64,000 nucleotides of DNA from Phragmites australis (lineage: Eukaryota; Streptophyta; Magnoliopsida; Poales; Poaceae). Location of the stretch: contig NC_084922.1 of assembly GCF_958298935.1 (NCBI RefSeq), positions 17,114,501 through 17,178,500 of the forward strand, written 5' to 3'. The notes beneath the pieces were generated by a model. It worked only from the letters and a program-made list of their open reading frames with translations. It made no database searches and was not told where the DNA came from. Below, one piece after another: positions 27,268-45,515 of the stretch (positions within the stretch are counted from its first letter, which is position 1; the number at the start of each line of letters is the position of its first letter). A program made the translations under genes and the position numbers.

Positions 27268-27720
27268 AAATGTCTTCACTATTGTATATGAGCTTCCTCT
27301 AGACAGCCACACCTTCAAATAACCGAGTGGAGGGGTATTTATAGCATCAACCTCCGGAGTAGCTGTTGCCCCAACAACTCAACTTTAATGTATACGCCGG
27401 GTGATCTGGAGTAAACATATTATACTCACCAAAACATCTGATGTGTACACCTTCCAAAAACTAGCTGTTATAACCCTACTAAAAACCAATGTGAACATCG
27501 GATGTTCCAATGTGTTTACTAGTTTTATAGCTGGACCATCTGTACACTTGAGCCAAAATGTGCCACTTCTCTCTATGCAAAATACTCTTGCGTTGCCTTA
27601 CTTCATCGCCGGACCATTAAGTGTATTTAACCACGCAAAACTAGACTTTGACATCTTCTCTACAACAAATACTCCAGTGAAGCCTCCGGTGTGCAAAGTT
27701 ACAGTCACCGGATCATCTGA
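27268..27720 (-). mobile_element. Copia 3' LTR, outer part, truncated
   Basis: ATGTCTTCACTATTGTATA and the following 450 bases match 35009 onward in the 5' LTR (the GTATTTATAGCATCAACC block and the ACATATTATACTCACC block both recur there). The homology begins abruptly in mid-LTR, so the first 680 bases or so of this LTR are missing. The rest of the LTR lies at 30729-31114, beyond a nested insertion. Confidence 0.75.
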
Positions 27721-30700
27721 TGTAACACCTAGTTTTAAAGGAACAAAACCCGGTACAATACATGTATGCCAGGATCAAGTTTCCATACATGCGTTACATC
27801 ATCAGTGTATCATCACAGTGCCATTACTATAGTAATGTTATTAACTTACTACAAAAGGACTCGAGGGTCTAAAAGAAAATACAACAGAAAAGAGAGCTTT
27901 AGTGCTAGAGGGTCTTCCATCTTCCATAGGCGTCAACCGGAGGTACACCAGCCTAGAACAGGAGCTCCGAGTCAAAGTCATCTTCATAGAAGGATGCAGC
28001 TTCATTGACGGCTTCTGAACAGCAGAGAGATGCAAGAAAGGGACAACAGGTGTGAGTATAATAATGTACTCCACAAGTGTAGAAAAGCATGATATGGGGC
28101 TTAAGTTAAGGAAAGGTTAGACACTAGTTAATGGCACTAAGCACTCTTAACCTATGACTTGAACAACAGTTATCCTATTTACTAAGTTTGAAGACACAAC
28201 TATAACAAAAGGAATGACTCATCAGATTCCATTTGACTACCAAGACTCACCAGGTAATTCCATTACCCGACTATCCATACTAAAACCCTGATCCTAGTTA
28301 ATTAAGAAGAAGTCCAAGCTACTCTTGACCATGAGCACGGCTGATCGATCAATTTGATACTCTGTAGAGTTTGCACAGCTTTCCTCATGAGTCATGATTC
28401 TCATGTTTCTTCACACTTCCAGGGTGTGGAGTCGGAGTCTCACTACAATGCCTTTACAAAGCTTCCACTAACTTGCTAGCACCCACTAAGATTTCACTGC
28501 TAACAGTGATTTCATCACTACAGAAGCCCCCTCTTGTGCCACACAACCGTCCACTGGTGCCCATAGAATCAGAGGAGTGGCTAGTTAATTGGTCAGGCTG
28601 TACCCATATAAGCCTCATGGTTGTGCGGTTTTGCCAGGTTACATGCTTCAAGAACCAATCTTTATGATCCCACATAGAAACAACCACAAACCAACTGTGC
28701 ATTATCCGCACACGTGCATTCCCACACCATCATCACACAAACAACATGTTAGGATCCATATACCATGTTGCTACAAAATTACCATACCCAGTTCTTGTTG
28801 CATAGATATTAGTCAAGATTAACATTTACCCAACTATGACAGCACTAGCATAACTACTCATAATTACCCATGATTCATCAACGGCGACAAGGATAATCAT
28901 ACAAAATCTAGTAAACCCTAATATGGGATTCCAATTTAGACAATCATGCAATGAAGGATAAATAACAACATAAATATCCTAAAATAGTTGCGGGATGTTC
29001 AAAGACACTTGCCTTCAGCTGAGGGTTGCTCGAAGTCTTCAAAAACTTGATCTTGCAGATTCCCAAACTGATCACCTCCTAATGACACACTGAAAAAGCA
29101 TACAAGGAAACTAGTAATAAAAGTATATCAAACATTACTAAAACTATGTAGAAGCCCTATAAAAGGATTCTACACAACACTACGAACATTTGAGCATGAA
29201 AATCACCCCAAATCGGAGCTACGGGCAAAAGGTTATAAGCTTTTGAAGTTCTAGAGGCTTTTCTGCAAATTTTACTTGATTTCTGAGAATAAACCAATTT
29301 GCTTTTATACTAAAATCTTATTTATGATGTCATAAATCAAAATGGAATTATTTTCAATTGAAAAATGCATGGAATAGGTCCATTGACCCATCGACCACGG
29401 CCTGGACGCCGGTCCATTGGTCCACGGTGGATCGATTGCACAAGACCGAAGGAGGTATGCGATCTCGGCCATTGGATCAAGATTGAACGGCAAAGGTTTG
29501 ATAGAGGGAAGATAAACTTGGGTCGGACGGCATGGACACGGGCGGCGGGCGGCCGACCGCAGCGGATGGCTGGAGCCTCGCCGGAGATGTGCAAAATCGC
29601 TCATCCAGCCACGGATCGCGATGAGAAGAGGCGCAATAGAGAGGGGGACACGGGGAGCATTACTGAGGACTTCACGACAGTGGAGAGGGATAAAGGAGAC
29701 CGATGACAAAGAGGGGTGGTCGGGTGGAGCTCGAACTCAGTGCGGCGGCGCTTCGGGGGTCGGGCGACACCGAGAAGCGGCCAGGAAGTCCACCGGTGAC
29801 CCTGTGATGTTGTAGAGGGAAGAAAAGGGGGTTAAAGATGGCTCAGCTATGGAGAAATGAGCGGCAGTGAAACTTTTACCCGCAATGGTGAAAAATGGCA
29901 TGGTGAAGGCGCTAGAGCGAGGGAGAGAGGGAACAGGCGGTCGAACGAGGTGGGAAATGAATGTGCAGCGCTCGAGATGGGTTTATATAGGGAGGAGAGG
30001 GCTCGGGGGGGGGGGGAGATCGACACGGCCGGAGCTGTTTCCAATCCGACGGCCACCATGTCTTTAAATGCGGCAATTTTCACATTTGAGAGGGTAAAGG
30101 AAGGGGAAAACAGCCAGGGATATTTGATTGAGGGGCGAGGATCATGGGCATGGCCTTTAATCGGCACGAAACGGCTCAGCGCGGCACGGATTTGAATCGG
30201 CCGGCGAGATTTAGGGCGAATTCGGCGGCGGGAGGGAGGAGGAAGAAGATGAGCCGTGGCTTGGGCGGGCCACTCAGCTGCATGGCTCAACTCGACGTGG
30301 GGTCCGCTTGGAAGAGAGAGAGGGTGGGAGGGGGTGGCTAGGGTGCTACGGGCAGGCCAGCTCAGGTAGCCCATCATGGAAGAAGGGGAGGAGGCCCACG
30401 CGAGAGGGGATAAAGGAGAGAGGGGGAGGGAGAAGGTTGGGTTGGGAAGGAAAATCGGCCCAGGAAGGGTTTGACATTTTTGAAAATGCTTTTCTTTTTA
30501 TGATTTTTGAACAAATTCAAAAGATGTTTTAAACGAGCGACTTCTAGCGATCTTTTGCAAACATTTTCCAAGCATAAAACCCTATTGTAACTACTGCTAC
30601 TTGAATACAACAAACTTAACTATAACCTATGGCAAATCTAAATTTAAAAATTAAACAAAATCTACAACTTCTATTTAATTCTAGCAAATTTTAAACTATT

Positions 30701-30728
30701 ACGAAAATTGAAAGTTTAGGGTGTTACA
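27721..30728 (-). mobile_element. Nested solo gypsy LTR (3.0 kb) inside copia 3' LTR
   Basis: Begins TGTAACACC and ends GGTGTTACA, a perfect 9-bp terminal inverted repeat in TG...CA form. Removing it rejoins GGATCATCTGA with CGTGTAGTTCTTTGG, as in the uninterrupted copy at 35390-35415. Flanking pentamers are TCTGA (27716-27720) and TATGA (30729-30733), a duplication with one difference. There are no gag/pol domains; the many ORFs in 29300-30540 overlap on both strands and look non-coding. Orientation minus is inferred from the TGTAACACCC opening used by many gypsy LTRs. Confidence 0.8.
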
Positions 30729-31114
30729 TATGACGTGTAGTTCTTTGGTCTTCAACAATTGTCATCCTCTCTGCAACAAATGATCCGTAGTGCACAGCAT
30801 CAAGCGCCGGACCATCCGGCGTGTCTTCTTTGAACTTCAACTCTTGAATGCTCCGGCATGCACATCTTCAAAACAGCCAGACAGAAATACTCTGGCATTC
30901 ACAACTCTTCTACGCTGGACCTTCCGCCGTTAACAAACTTACTGGGACCTGTCCAATTCAGGTAATCTTTATCCCGGCTGTGGTGGCTTCTTTATGTATT
31001 GCATCCATGAGACCTACTAAAATATATTCTTAACAAACATGTTAGTCTCATTTACTATATTGTCATTAATCACCAAAATCACGTACATGCCCTGATAGAG
31101 CCATGTTTCCTACA
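30729..31114 (-). mobile_element. Copia 3' LTR, inner part
   Basis: Matches 35405-35787 of the 5' LTR, including CCATCCTCTCTGCAACAAATG, GGTAATCTTTATCCCGGCTGT and the terminal CATGTTTCCTACA. The terminus is followed by the polypurine tract at 31115, confirming that it is the 3' LTR of a minus-strand element. Confidence 0.8.
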
Positions 31115-31132
31115 ATCTCCCTCTTTTTGGTG
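31115..31132 (-). other. Polypurine tract of the copia element
   Basis: The minus strand reads CACCAAAAAGAGGGAGAT directly before the LTR start TGTAGGAAACATG. This is the form of polypurine tract usual for SIRE-type copia elements. Confidence 0.75.
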
Positions 31133-32407
31133 ATTGATGACAACACAACCAAAGCAAGTAGAAAAGAAATAATACTAATTATAAATGGCACAAATAATAA
31201 ATAGCAACATTTGCACAATGCCTTACACTTTTCTTGGATGCATGTTCTTACCACTTTGTCATCATTTTATGTGACTCTCCCTTTCACCATCGCCATTATC
31301 TTCCTTGATCAACCTATTCAAGAGCTCCTCCCCTTTCGTCAACCTTGTCATCCCTAGGTATCTCACTTGTTTTCCACTAGGCATTACACTAGGTATGCTA
31401 TCTTGCATATCATGCTTCTAACACTTGCTTTGATCGTCAAACTTCTCCCCCTTAGTTAACAATCTCAAAAAGGCAATGAGCACATGTTGAACTCAAGGGA
31501 AAATGTTAGGGCACATGGGAGAGATCTTCATAAAATATGATCTGATAAGATAGTACCACTTGTAGTGATACAATTGAAATGGTTATATGGATTCCAATTG
31601 AAATAAAAAAAACACATGAATCACAATACATGAAAATCACATAATATAGTCTTAACTCCTATATATGTGCATACATATGATGAAATAGAAACATATGCAC
31701 CACTAGACAATATGTATAAATATAAAGTAGCTTGAATGAACAAGTGATTTAACAATGATACTAATTGAAGTCTTTAAGCATTGCATACCTTCGGAGACTT
31801 GAGGATTACTATATGAGATTACAAAAGATACAACTTGCAACACATGTTAGTCTCAAAATCACAGCTCATAGGGTATGCTCTCTCTAAGTGTGTGCATACA
31901 AGTGTTGAATACTTAGGAGAGAAATGCACTTATAATTACCAACAATGGGGGTACCCTATAGTTTGATCCATGGCACATAAAGAATACCAAATGTAACACT
32001 AGTGCCATATAAAGAGCCTATAAATAATAAACCATATAGGTTGCTCATGAGTTAGAAAGAAGCACAAGCAACCTACCATATGATAAACCTAAAATAGGCA
32101 TTGCAATAAATTGAGATAAGCGCATACAATCCTAGACAATACAAAGGTACTCATTAATTGAAAGGATTTTGCATCTAGTATCATTACCTCTTTTACCTTT
32201 GGATGGAGATTTGGGTATATGATGATCGCAATCTTCATCAATGTGTCTAATCTTGTACACTTGGCTTCTTTACTTGAACCTTCATCTTGTGAGCTAAGTC
32301 TCCACATCCCCGAAGACCTGTTGACTTCAAGTCTTCTTTGAAACTCAAACTGATTAGGGCTCCTTCATATTGGTGATGACTTTCGTAGGCACCCAAATGG
32401 ATTGGTT
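31133..32407 (-). other. Copia internal sequence with no recognisable domain
   Basis: AT-rich sequence where pol should lie. Only short ORFs (for example 32307-32089) are present and none shows a retroelement motif. It may be the non-coding 3' part of the internal region left after pol loss. Confidence 0.5.
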
Positions 32408-34146
32408 TCACCTCCGGTCATTTCTCTCAACCATATATGCAACCACCTTGTCATTGTCTTTCTTCTTCAGCTTGTAGTGGTTGTTCTTAATCTTGATCAT
32501 GTAGTTAGGCTTGGTGTAGAGGTTGGAGGTCTTGATGGAGAGATTCTTCATCTTCTTCTTCTCATTGATCTTCTTCTTGACTTGCTTGCATTGGAAGGAC
32601 TTATGACCTTCTTGATGACACTTAAAGCATGTCACGATGGACCCCTTCGCAAGCTTATTCACCATGTTGACACGGTTGTCTTGAGGAGGTTGGACATGTT
32701 CTTTGCCCTTTAGTCCTGCCAAGTCCTTCTTGAGCTTCTCCACTTCTTGTTTGTGCTCATCATTCTCTTATGCAATGAGTTTATTAGATGATTCTACAAA
32801 AATATTCTCAACACATATTTCATTGCAAAGGGGTGAGTTAGCTAAATCAATCAAATCATCACAAGAAGTGAAAGCATCTAGCTTAGGATTGAAATTGAAT
32901 AGAGAGGCAAATTGCTTCAAATGGACTTTTGGTTGACATTAAATGTACTCAAATTTAGTCTTAAGCTCTTCATGTTCCTTTTTTAGCAATTCAAATTTGC
33001 TCAATAATTATTTATAATTAGAATCAAAGGTGGCATGAATTTCATTAAGGGCATTGAATTTATTTAGTTCTTTTGCTTGTTTATTTAAGGTCTTTTGTTT
33101 CTTATTGATCAATTTAAGAAATTCTTCATGAGAGGGAGAATCCTCATTGGATTCATCATTACTTACACCGCTTTCTATACCTTTAGCCATAAAGCACTTG
33201 TGTAATGACTTGCGCGATGATGACTTGTGTGATGATGACCTTGAGGAAGAGTTTCTCTTGGAGGTGTTGATGGTAAAGCTCTCATCACTTGAGCTTGAAT
33301 CTCCATCTTCACTCACCCATCTTTCTATGCTTGCAAATACTTTTGCTTTTCCCTTTGTCCCCCTCTTGTTCTCGGTCTTCTTCTCCTTCTTGATATGATC
33401 AATTTTTTTGACCAAATCTTTCATGAAGATTGGATGATCAATATTGGTATTGATCTTCTTTATATTCTTCTCCACTTGTGAGATGAACTTGGTAATCTTG
33501 GGATGGACCTTTCATCACTTGAGGTGCTTTGCTCATCTTCTTTATAGCTCTCTTCATCTTCATCACCATCATCTTTGCTTGAGCTTAACTTTTGCTCTTG
33601 CCTCCTTATCGTTGCCTTCATATGTAGACAAGGAGGTTGCGTGCTTGTGAGAGAAAGGTTCTTGACATCGAATGAGAAAGAATCACCCACCCTCATGTTC
33701 ATTATCATTTCATGGGTGGTGATCTTTCCGATTAATTGGCTTGGAGTTATTTTCTTAATGTCACTCTTGTCATAGATAATGGAGACTATCAACTTATACT
33801 TTAGAAACAGATATTGAAGTATTCTTCTCACCACTTGATCATCTTCAATTGGCGTCAAACATAACTCATTAATTTAATTGACAAGAGTATTTAAATGTGA
33901 TTACATGTTATTAGTACTTTCATAGGAAAGTTGTCTGATGTTATTGAGTTTAGTAACTAGCACATGATATTTTTCATTGCGCACATCCTCTGTGCATTCA
34001 TGTATTTTAATGAGACTAGTCCAAATATCATGTGCATTGGTAAGATAATAAAAATGATTAAATACACCAACATTTAAAGATGATAAAAGGATGCTCTTCG
34101 CCAATGAATCGAATTGTCTCTTCTTGTTGGTGATGTATTGTCTCAT
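32408..34146 (-). pseudogene. Copia gag remnant, pol absent
   Basis: Minus-strand fragments in order: 34146-33901 (gag N-terminal part, DSLAKSILLSSLN and a DIWTSL block of the UBN2 type), 33858-33460 (continued UBN2-like segment, then a Ser/Asp/Glu-rich linker), 33475-33008 (Lys/Ser-rich, coiled), and 32743-32408 with one CCHC zinc knuckle CFKCHQEGHKSFQC (CX2CX4HX4C). Stops and frame changes separate them. Between 32408 and the polypurine tract at 31132 there is no protease, integrase, RT or RNase H, so this copy is gag-only through an internal deletion, or derives from a non-autonomous subfamily. Confidence 0.82.
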
Positions 34147-34314
34147 CCTTTCCTCGATGACTCTCCAAACATCTAAACCTCATGCTTGCAAATAACAAGA
34201 TATTAGAATTTTCCAATAGAAAAAGTAAATGTCGATAAAATATGGAGCACTATGAGTATCCATCCCAATCCCGGACATCACAACTTTAGGCGGTTAAACA
34301 TATCAAAAGCACGA

Positions 34315-34327
34315 GACTCTGATAACA
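34315..34327 (-). other. Primer binding site of the copia element
   Basis: The minus strand reads TGTTATCAGAGTC next to the end of the 5' LTR. It closely resembles TGGTATCAGAGC, complementary to the 3' end of initiator tRNA-Met and standard for plant copia elements, with two or so substitutions. Confidence 0.75.
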
Positions 34328-35787
34328 CTTTTAAGGATCGGTGACGTCCTAAAACGGAGGTGAATTAGGATATTTAAAATTATCTAGCTCCAAAAACTTC
34401 ACAAGATAAACCTATATCAATTTCTATCTAAATGTGTTCTATGTTTATATAGTGTGTCTAATCTACCGTTCAAGAGATTTGCAACCTACTCTTGGAAGGT
34501 AAATTGCAAGTATCTAAATGCGATAACGTAAATAAGGTAGAGAGAGCAAACTTGTCACAATAAATTTTTACCCCGTGGTATCGATGACATGAATACCACC
34601 CCTAGTATATGTTGGAGCTCCACCAAGGATACGCTTCCGGTCCCTAAGACTCTTCTGGTAACGGCTCTTGAGCCACCAAGCTACAAAGTCGAGATCTCAC
34701 CACTAGCCTCTTTTCTGGTCACTTGTCGTCGTCTTCACTTCGAAGCTTAGCCACCAAGGCAAAGGTCTTCGCGTCCCCATACAAACATCTTGTTGCCACT
34801 CCATACCAACTCGGAGGGTCAACAAGCATGAGCCACCAAGAAGACTCCAAGGTACTGACGTACCACTCGGTACACTCTAGGATCACTCCTTATCCACTAT
34901 CTAGGAAGTAACACCTAGCAACAACTCTCTCTAGGCATATTATCGCTCATCACTCTCTAATCTTATGCTCAATTGCCTTGGATGATCACTTTTAGCACTT
35001 TGGTGACTTATATGTCTTCACTATTGTATACGAGCTTTCTCTGGACACTCACACGTTCAAATGACCGAGTGGGGTGGTATTTATAACCTCAACTTCGTGG
35101 ACTAGCTATAGCCCCAACAGCTCAACTTTAGTGTATACGCGAGGTGATCCGGTGTAAACATATTGCACTCACCATAACATACGGTATACACCTTTCTAAA
35201 ACTAGCTGTTGGAACCCCAAAACTAATGTGAACACCAGATGTTCAGGCATGTTCACTAGCTTTACCGACGGACTATCCAACGTGTACACTTGAGGCAAAC
35301 CGCGCTACTTCTCTCTGCGCAAAATACTCCGACGTGTTCAACCACGCCAAACTAGACTTTGGCATCTCCGGCGTGCATAGCTAAAGTCACCGAATCATCC
35401 GAAGTGTAGTTCTTTAGTCTTCAACAGTTACCATCCTCTCTGCAACAAATGCTCCGGCGTGCACAGCATCAAGTGTTGGACCATCCAACATGTGTCTTCT
35501 TTGAACTTCAACTCTAGAATACTCTGGCGTGCACATCTTCATATCGTCGGATCATCCAGCGTATTCAAAACAGCCAGACAGAAATACTCCGGACCTTCCA
35601 GCGTTAATAAACTTCCAGGGACCTATCCAATTCAGGTGATCTTTGTTCCGGCTATGGTGACTTCTTTATGTATTACATCTATGAGATCTATTAAAATATA
35701 TTCTTAATAAATATATTAGTCTCATTGATTATATTAATATTAATCCTAAAATCACATAAATATCCTAATAAGATCATGTTTCCTACA
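34328..35787 (-). mobile_element. 5' LTR of the gag-only SIRE-like copia element
   Basis: About 1460 bp; in element orientation it starts TGTAGGAAACATG and ends GATCCTTAAA beside the primer binding site. It holds repeated GGATCATCCGG-type motifs and, on minus, a TATAAATACC box near 35080. Its full length is the reference for the other copia LTR pieces in the window (1-1220, 5175-6227, 27268-31114). Confidence 0.78.
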
Positions 35788-36641
35788 CGGTGAGAGGTCA
35801 AATTTTATGGTTAAGTTAAAGATGGTTAGAATCTTGAGGTTAATACCTATTGATTTGCGACTCAGCTCATAACTCAGATTGACCAGTTTCTTTTACCGGT
35901 AAGGCTAGCTCAGATTGACCAGTTTCTTTGACCGGTAAGGCTAAGATGAGACGTCGTGACAGCCTTCGACCAAAGAACCCTTTCTCATTAGCCATGCGTC
36001 TATTCACGTGCCTTTTTTCACCAAGCGGTCTCTATCTACTTTCCTGCTTCAGGGCTTTTCCAAATAATGCGGTAGTTCCCAGCAAACAAAATAGGCAGTA
36101 ACTATTAGTTCCATTTCATTTACTTGTCAATTTTAACCTTAATCGACTCAACTTGACCATTATTTTTTTTAAGCAACATAAAAGCCAATCCGCAAGGAAA
36201 GCAAACTGGATACCACGTTGCGTGAGGGCTGTCGATTGATTTGTCTTACCATAGGGCAGGAAAACAAACGTTAAGCCCACAAACATGGCAGCAGAGGCAC
36301 AACCTTCTCAATCGGCTCCGCAAAAGCTGTTGACGGCTATGTATTAGCTACATTTAACTTCGGTCCGAAAGTTCAACACCACCGATTCTAATACAACACC
36401 AGCTGACCGGGGCAGCCATCAAAGACCCCATGGCATACATATATCACTTCGTTTACTGAATGAACTAACCTACGTCATTGAACAAATTATACTACAATGT
36501 AGAGAGCCTGCGTTTGAGTTCCTGAGCTCATGGGGAGAAGAGGATTTGAGCCCTACATAGAACAGGATTGATGGATTGAGGACACTGCATTTTTTCAGCT
36601 CCCAGCAGGGTCCAAAAGGGATCAGGCCGCAAACATCGCAT
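35788..36641. other. Flank between copia element and ISWI stop
   Basis: No ORF of note. It contains a short tandem duplication at 35873-35943 and, nearest the gene, the 3' UTR of the minus-strand ISWI gene (from 36641 downward). No transposon ends recognised. Confidence 0.4.
35873..35943. repeat. Tandem duplication, 36-bp period, two copies
   Basis: Two adjacent copies starting CTCAGATTGACCAGTTTCTT (35873-35907 and 35909-35943), differing at one base (TTTTACC versus TTTGACC). Each contains ACCGGT. Confidence 0.9.
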
Positions 36642-43768
<7,127 letters not shown>

Positions 43769-43924
43769 TGGGGCGGTGGCGGGAGGGAGGCTAGGGTTAG
43801 GTTTTGGGGAGGCGGAGGCGATTTGGGTTTTCGAATGCGGAATGGGGTTCGAAGCGTCTGATCGAACCAGAGGCGGTGGGGATTCCAAGAGTGAGCGATT
43901 TGGGGGGAAGGGTAGGGAGCGGCT

Positions 43925-43932
43925 TATTTATA
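43925..43932 (-). promoter_or_regulatory. TATA box of the ISWI gene
   Basis: The minus strand reads TATAAATA, about 155 bases upstream of the chosen ATG, in a GC-rich promoter. A start site about 30 bases downstream would give a 5' UTR of roughly 130 nt. Confidence 0.55.
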
Positions 43933-44436
43933 CCTGGAGGCTTGTTTGCAGTTTAGGCCGTCTAGTCTTGCGTATTTTCCTTCAACATACGAGAACAGAA
44001 TTATACTATTGTTTGGATAACAAAAGGAATAATGCCCTTTTGATTGTTTGAAGATTGTATTGTTGTATTCTACAACCACAGAGTTATAAGATGAAATCTA
44101 ATTACTTCACAATTCACTATCATGTTTTGGTACGTAACAGTTTTGGCAACCTTCTCTTAAGAATAAAAGAATATCGATATGAAGTATCAAAATTTGAGAG
44201 TCAGACTTCAATTTTTTAGTTAAAGAATTCAAAAGATCTATGCTAAATACAAAGCTAAATGTTGAAGATAAAACTTGCAAGTATAACTTTGAATACATGG
44301 GTGCCCCATATACAAATTTCTTTAAAGGATGTTTTGACTTAGCTACACATACTATCCGGTCTTACATCTTGCAAATTCGTGCGAAAAGTGGCAATCCAGA
44401 AGTCAAGATTGATTTGGCCATTGCCTATTCATAATT

Positions 44437-45210
44437 TTATAAAAAGTAAATTTTGTAAACTACATTACGACCGTCAAAACTATCATAAATTATTTTTTTT
44501 CTCCTATTTTATAAAACCAAACTTATTTTACATTGTTTTATCACAAAACTACACTTTTCTCCTCCTATTTTACAAAACCACATGTATTTTGTATCCCTTT
44601 ATCACAAAACTACAATTATATTATTGTGAACAGATCTGACAAGATAAGCTCAGTGCATACGTACAAACTTCAGCCTTCACCGTTTAGTGACATGTCCGAC
44701 TACATTATGTCCCAATTACTTACCAAGTTAATAGATCATATGTGGTCTTTATGCTCCTTCTCTTGGAAACTACCGATCTAACACAAGTTTAATTTATAAA
44801 CTAAAAAATTAGCGTTGGTTGAAATAGTGTGACACCATTTAGCCACCTAATTGCATCCGAGAGCCATGCCAACCCAACCCTCACATGGCCAATTTTTCGC
44901 ACTTATGATTTTAACTCGTGGCAGATCGGTATGTTATAAAAGAATGAGCACAAAGTTCACGTAGGATCTGCTAATTTGATAAGCAATTGTGACATGATAT
45001 ATTCAGCAATGCCAGAAAACGGTGAGGGCTAAAGCTTATAAGTATGACGCGTAGATCCATCTTATTAGATCTATTCATAATAACATAAATGTAGTTTTGT
45101 GATAAAGTGAGACAAAATAGGTGTGATTTATAAAATAAAAGAAAAAATATAGTTTTGTGATAGTTTTAATGATTACAGTGTAATTTTACGAAATTTACTC
45201 TTATATAAAT
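44437..45210. mobile_element. Non-autonomous element with long (about 110-bp) terminal inverted repeats
   Basis: The left arm (about 44437-44555: AGTAAATTTTGTAAACTACA, AAAACTATCATAAA, TATCACAAAACTACA) is the diverged reverse complement of the right arm (about 45085-45205: ATGTAGTTTTGTGATAAAG, ATAGTTTTGTGATAGTTTT, TACGAAATTTACTCTTA). The left arm also contains two direct subunits with TATCACAAAACTACA. There is no transposase. Long inverted arms suggest a Mutator-like MITE, but a clean 9-bp target duplication could not be fixed, so the superfamily is inference. Confidence 0.65.
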
Positions 45211-45348
45211 AATGCCCATCTTTCTAATTAGTAGACCTTTATTTCATCAGCTCAGCGAGGACAAACGGATCTTAGAAAAAGAATTATGTCTAACTGACAA
45301 CAGATTTTTTTTATTACTAATTTGTTGTCAGTTCAACATGGCTGGAAG

Positions 45349-45507
45349 CAGCGGCGAAGCTAGCGTCGGAGAGAGGGGGGTGCGTAGCTCTTTACTGTTC
45401 ATCGAAGCTACAGTAATTTACTGTTTATCGAAGCTAATTTTAGTAGTATTTTTGAATAGGAGGGGGGTGCATATGCACCCACACCTCATAACCTAGCTTC
45501 GCCACTG
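45349..45507. mobile_element. hAT-type MITE, 159 bp
   Basis: Terminal inverted repeats CAGCGGCGAAGCTAG (45349-45363) and CTAGCTTCGCCACTG (45493-45507), differing at one position, are flanked by a perfect 8-bp duplication GCTGGAAG (45341-45348 and 45508-45515). An 8-bp duplication with CAG...CTG ends is the hAT signature. Two internal TCGAAGCTA blocks form further inverted or direct motifs. The reading frame across it is incidental. Confidence 0.92.
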
Positions 45508-45515
45508 GCTGGAAG

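Noticed and set aside
29305..30377. ORFs of 113-176 aa around 29.3-30.4 kb
   Set aside because: They overlap on both strands inside the nested solo LTR and show no domain.
45212..45496. 94-aa ORF
   Set aside because: Runs across the hAT-type MITE; frame is incidental.
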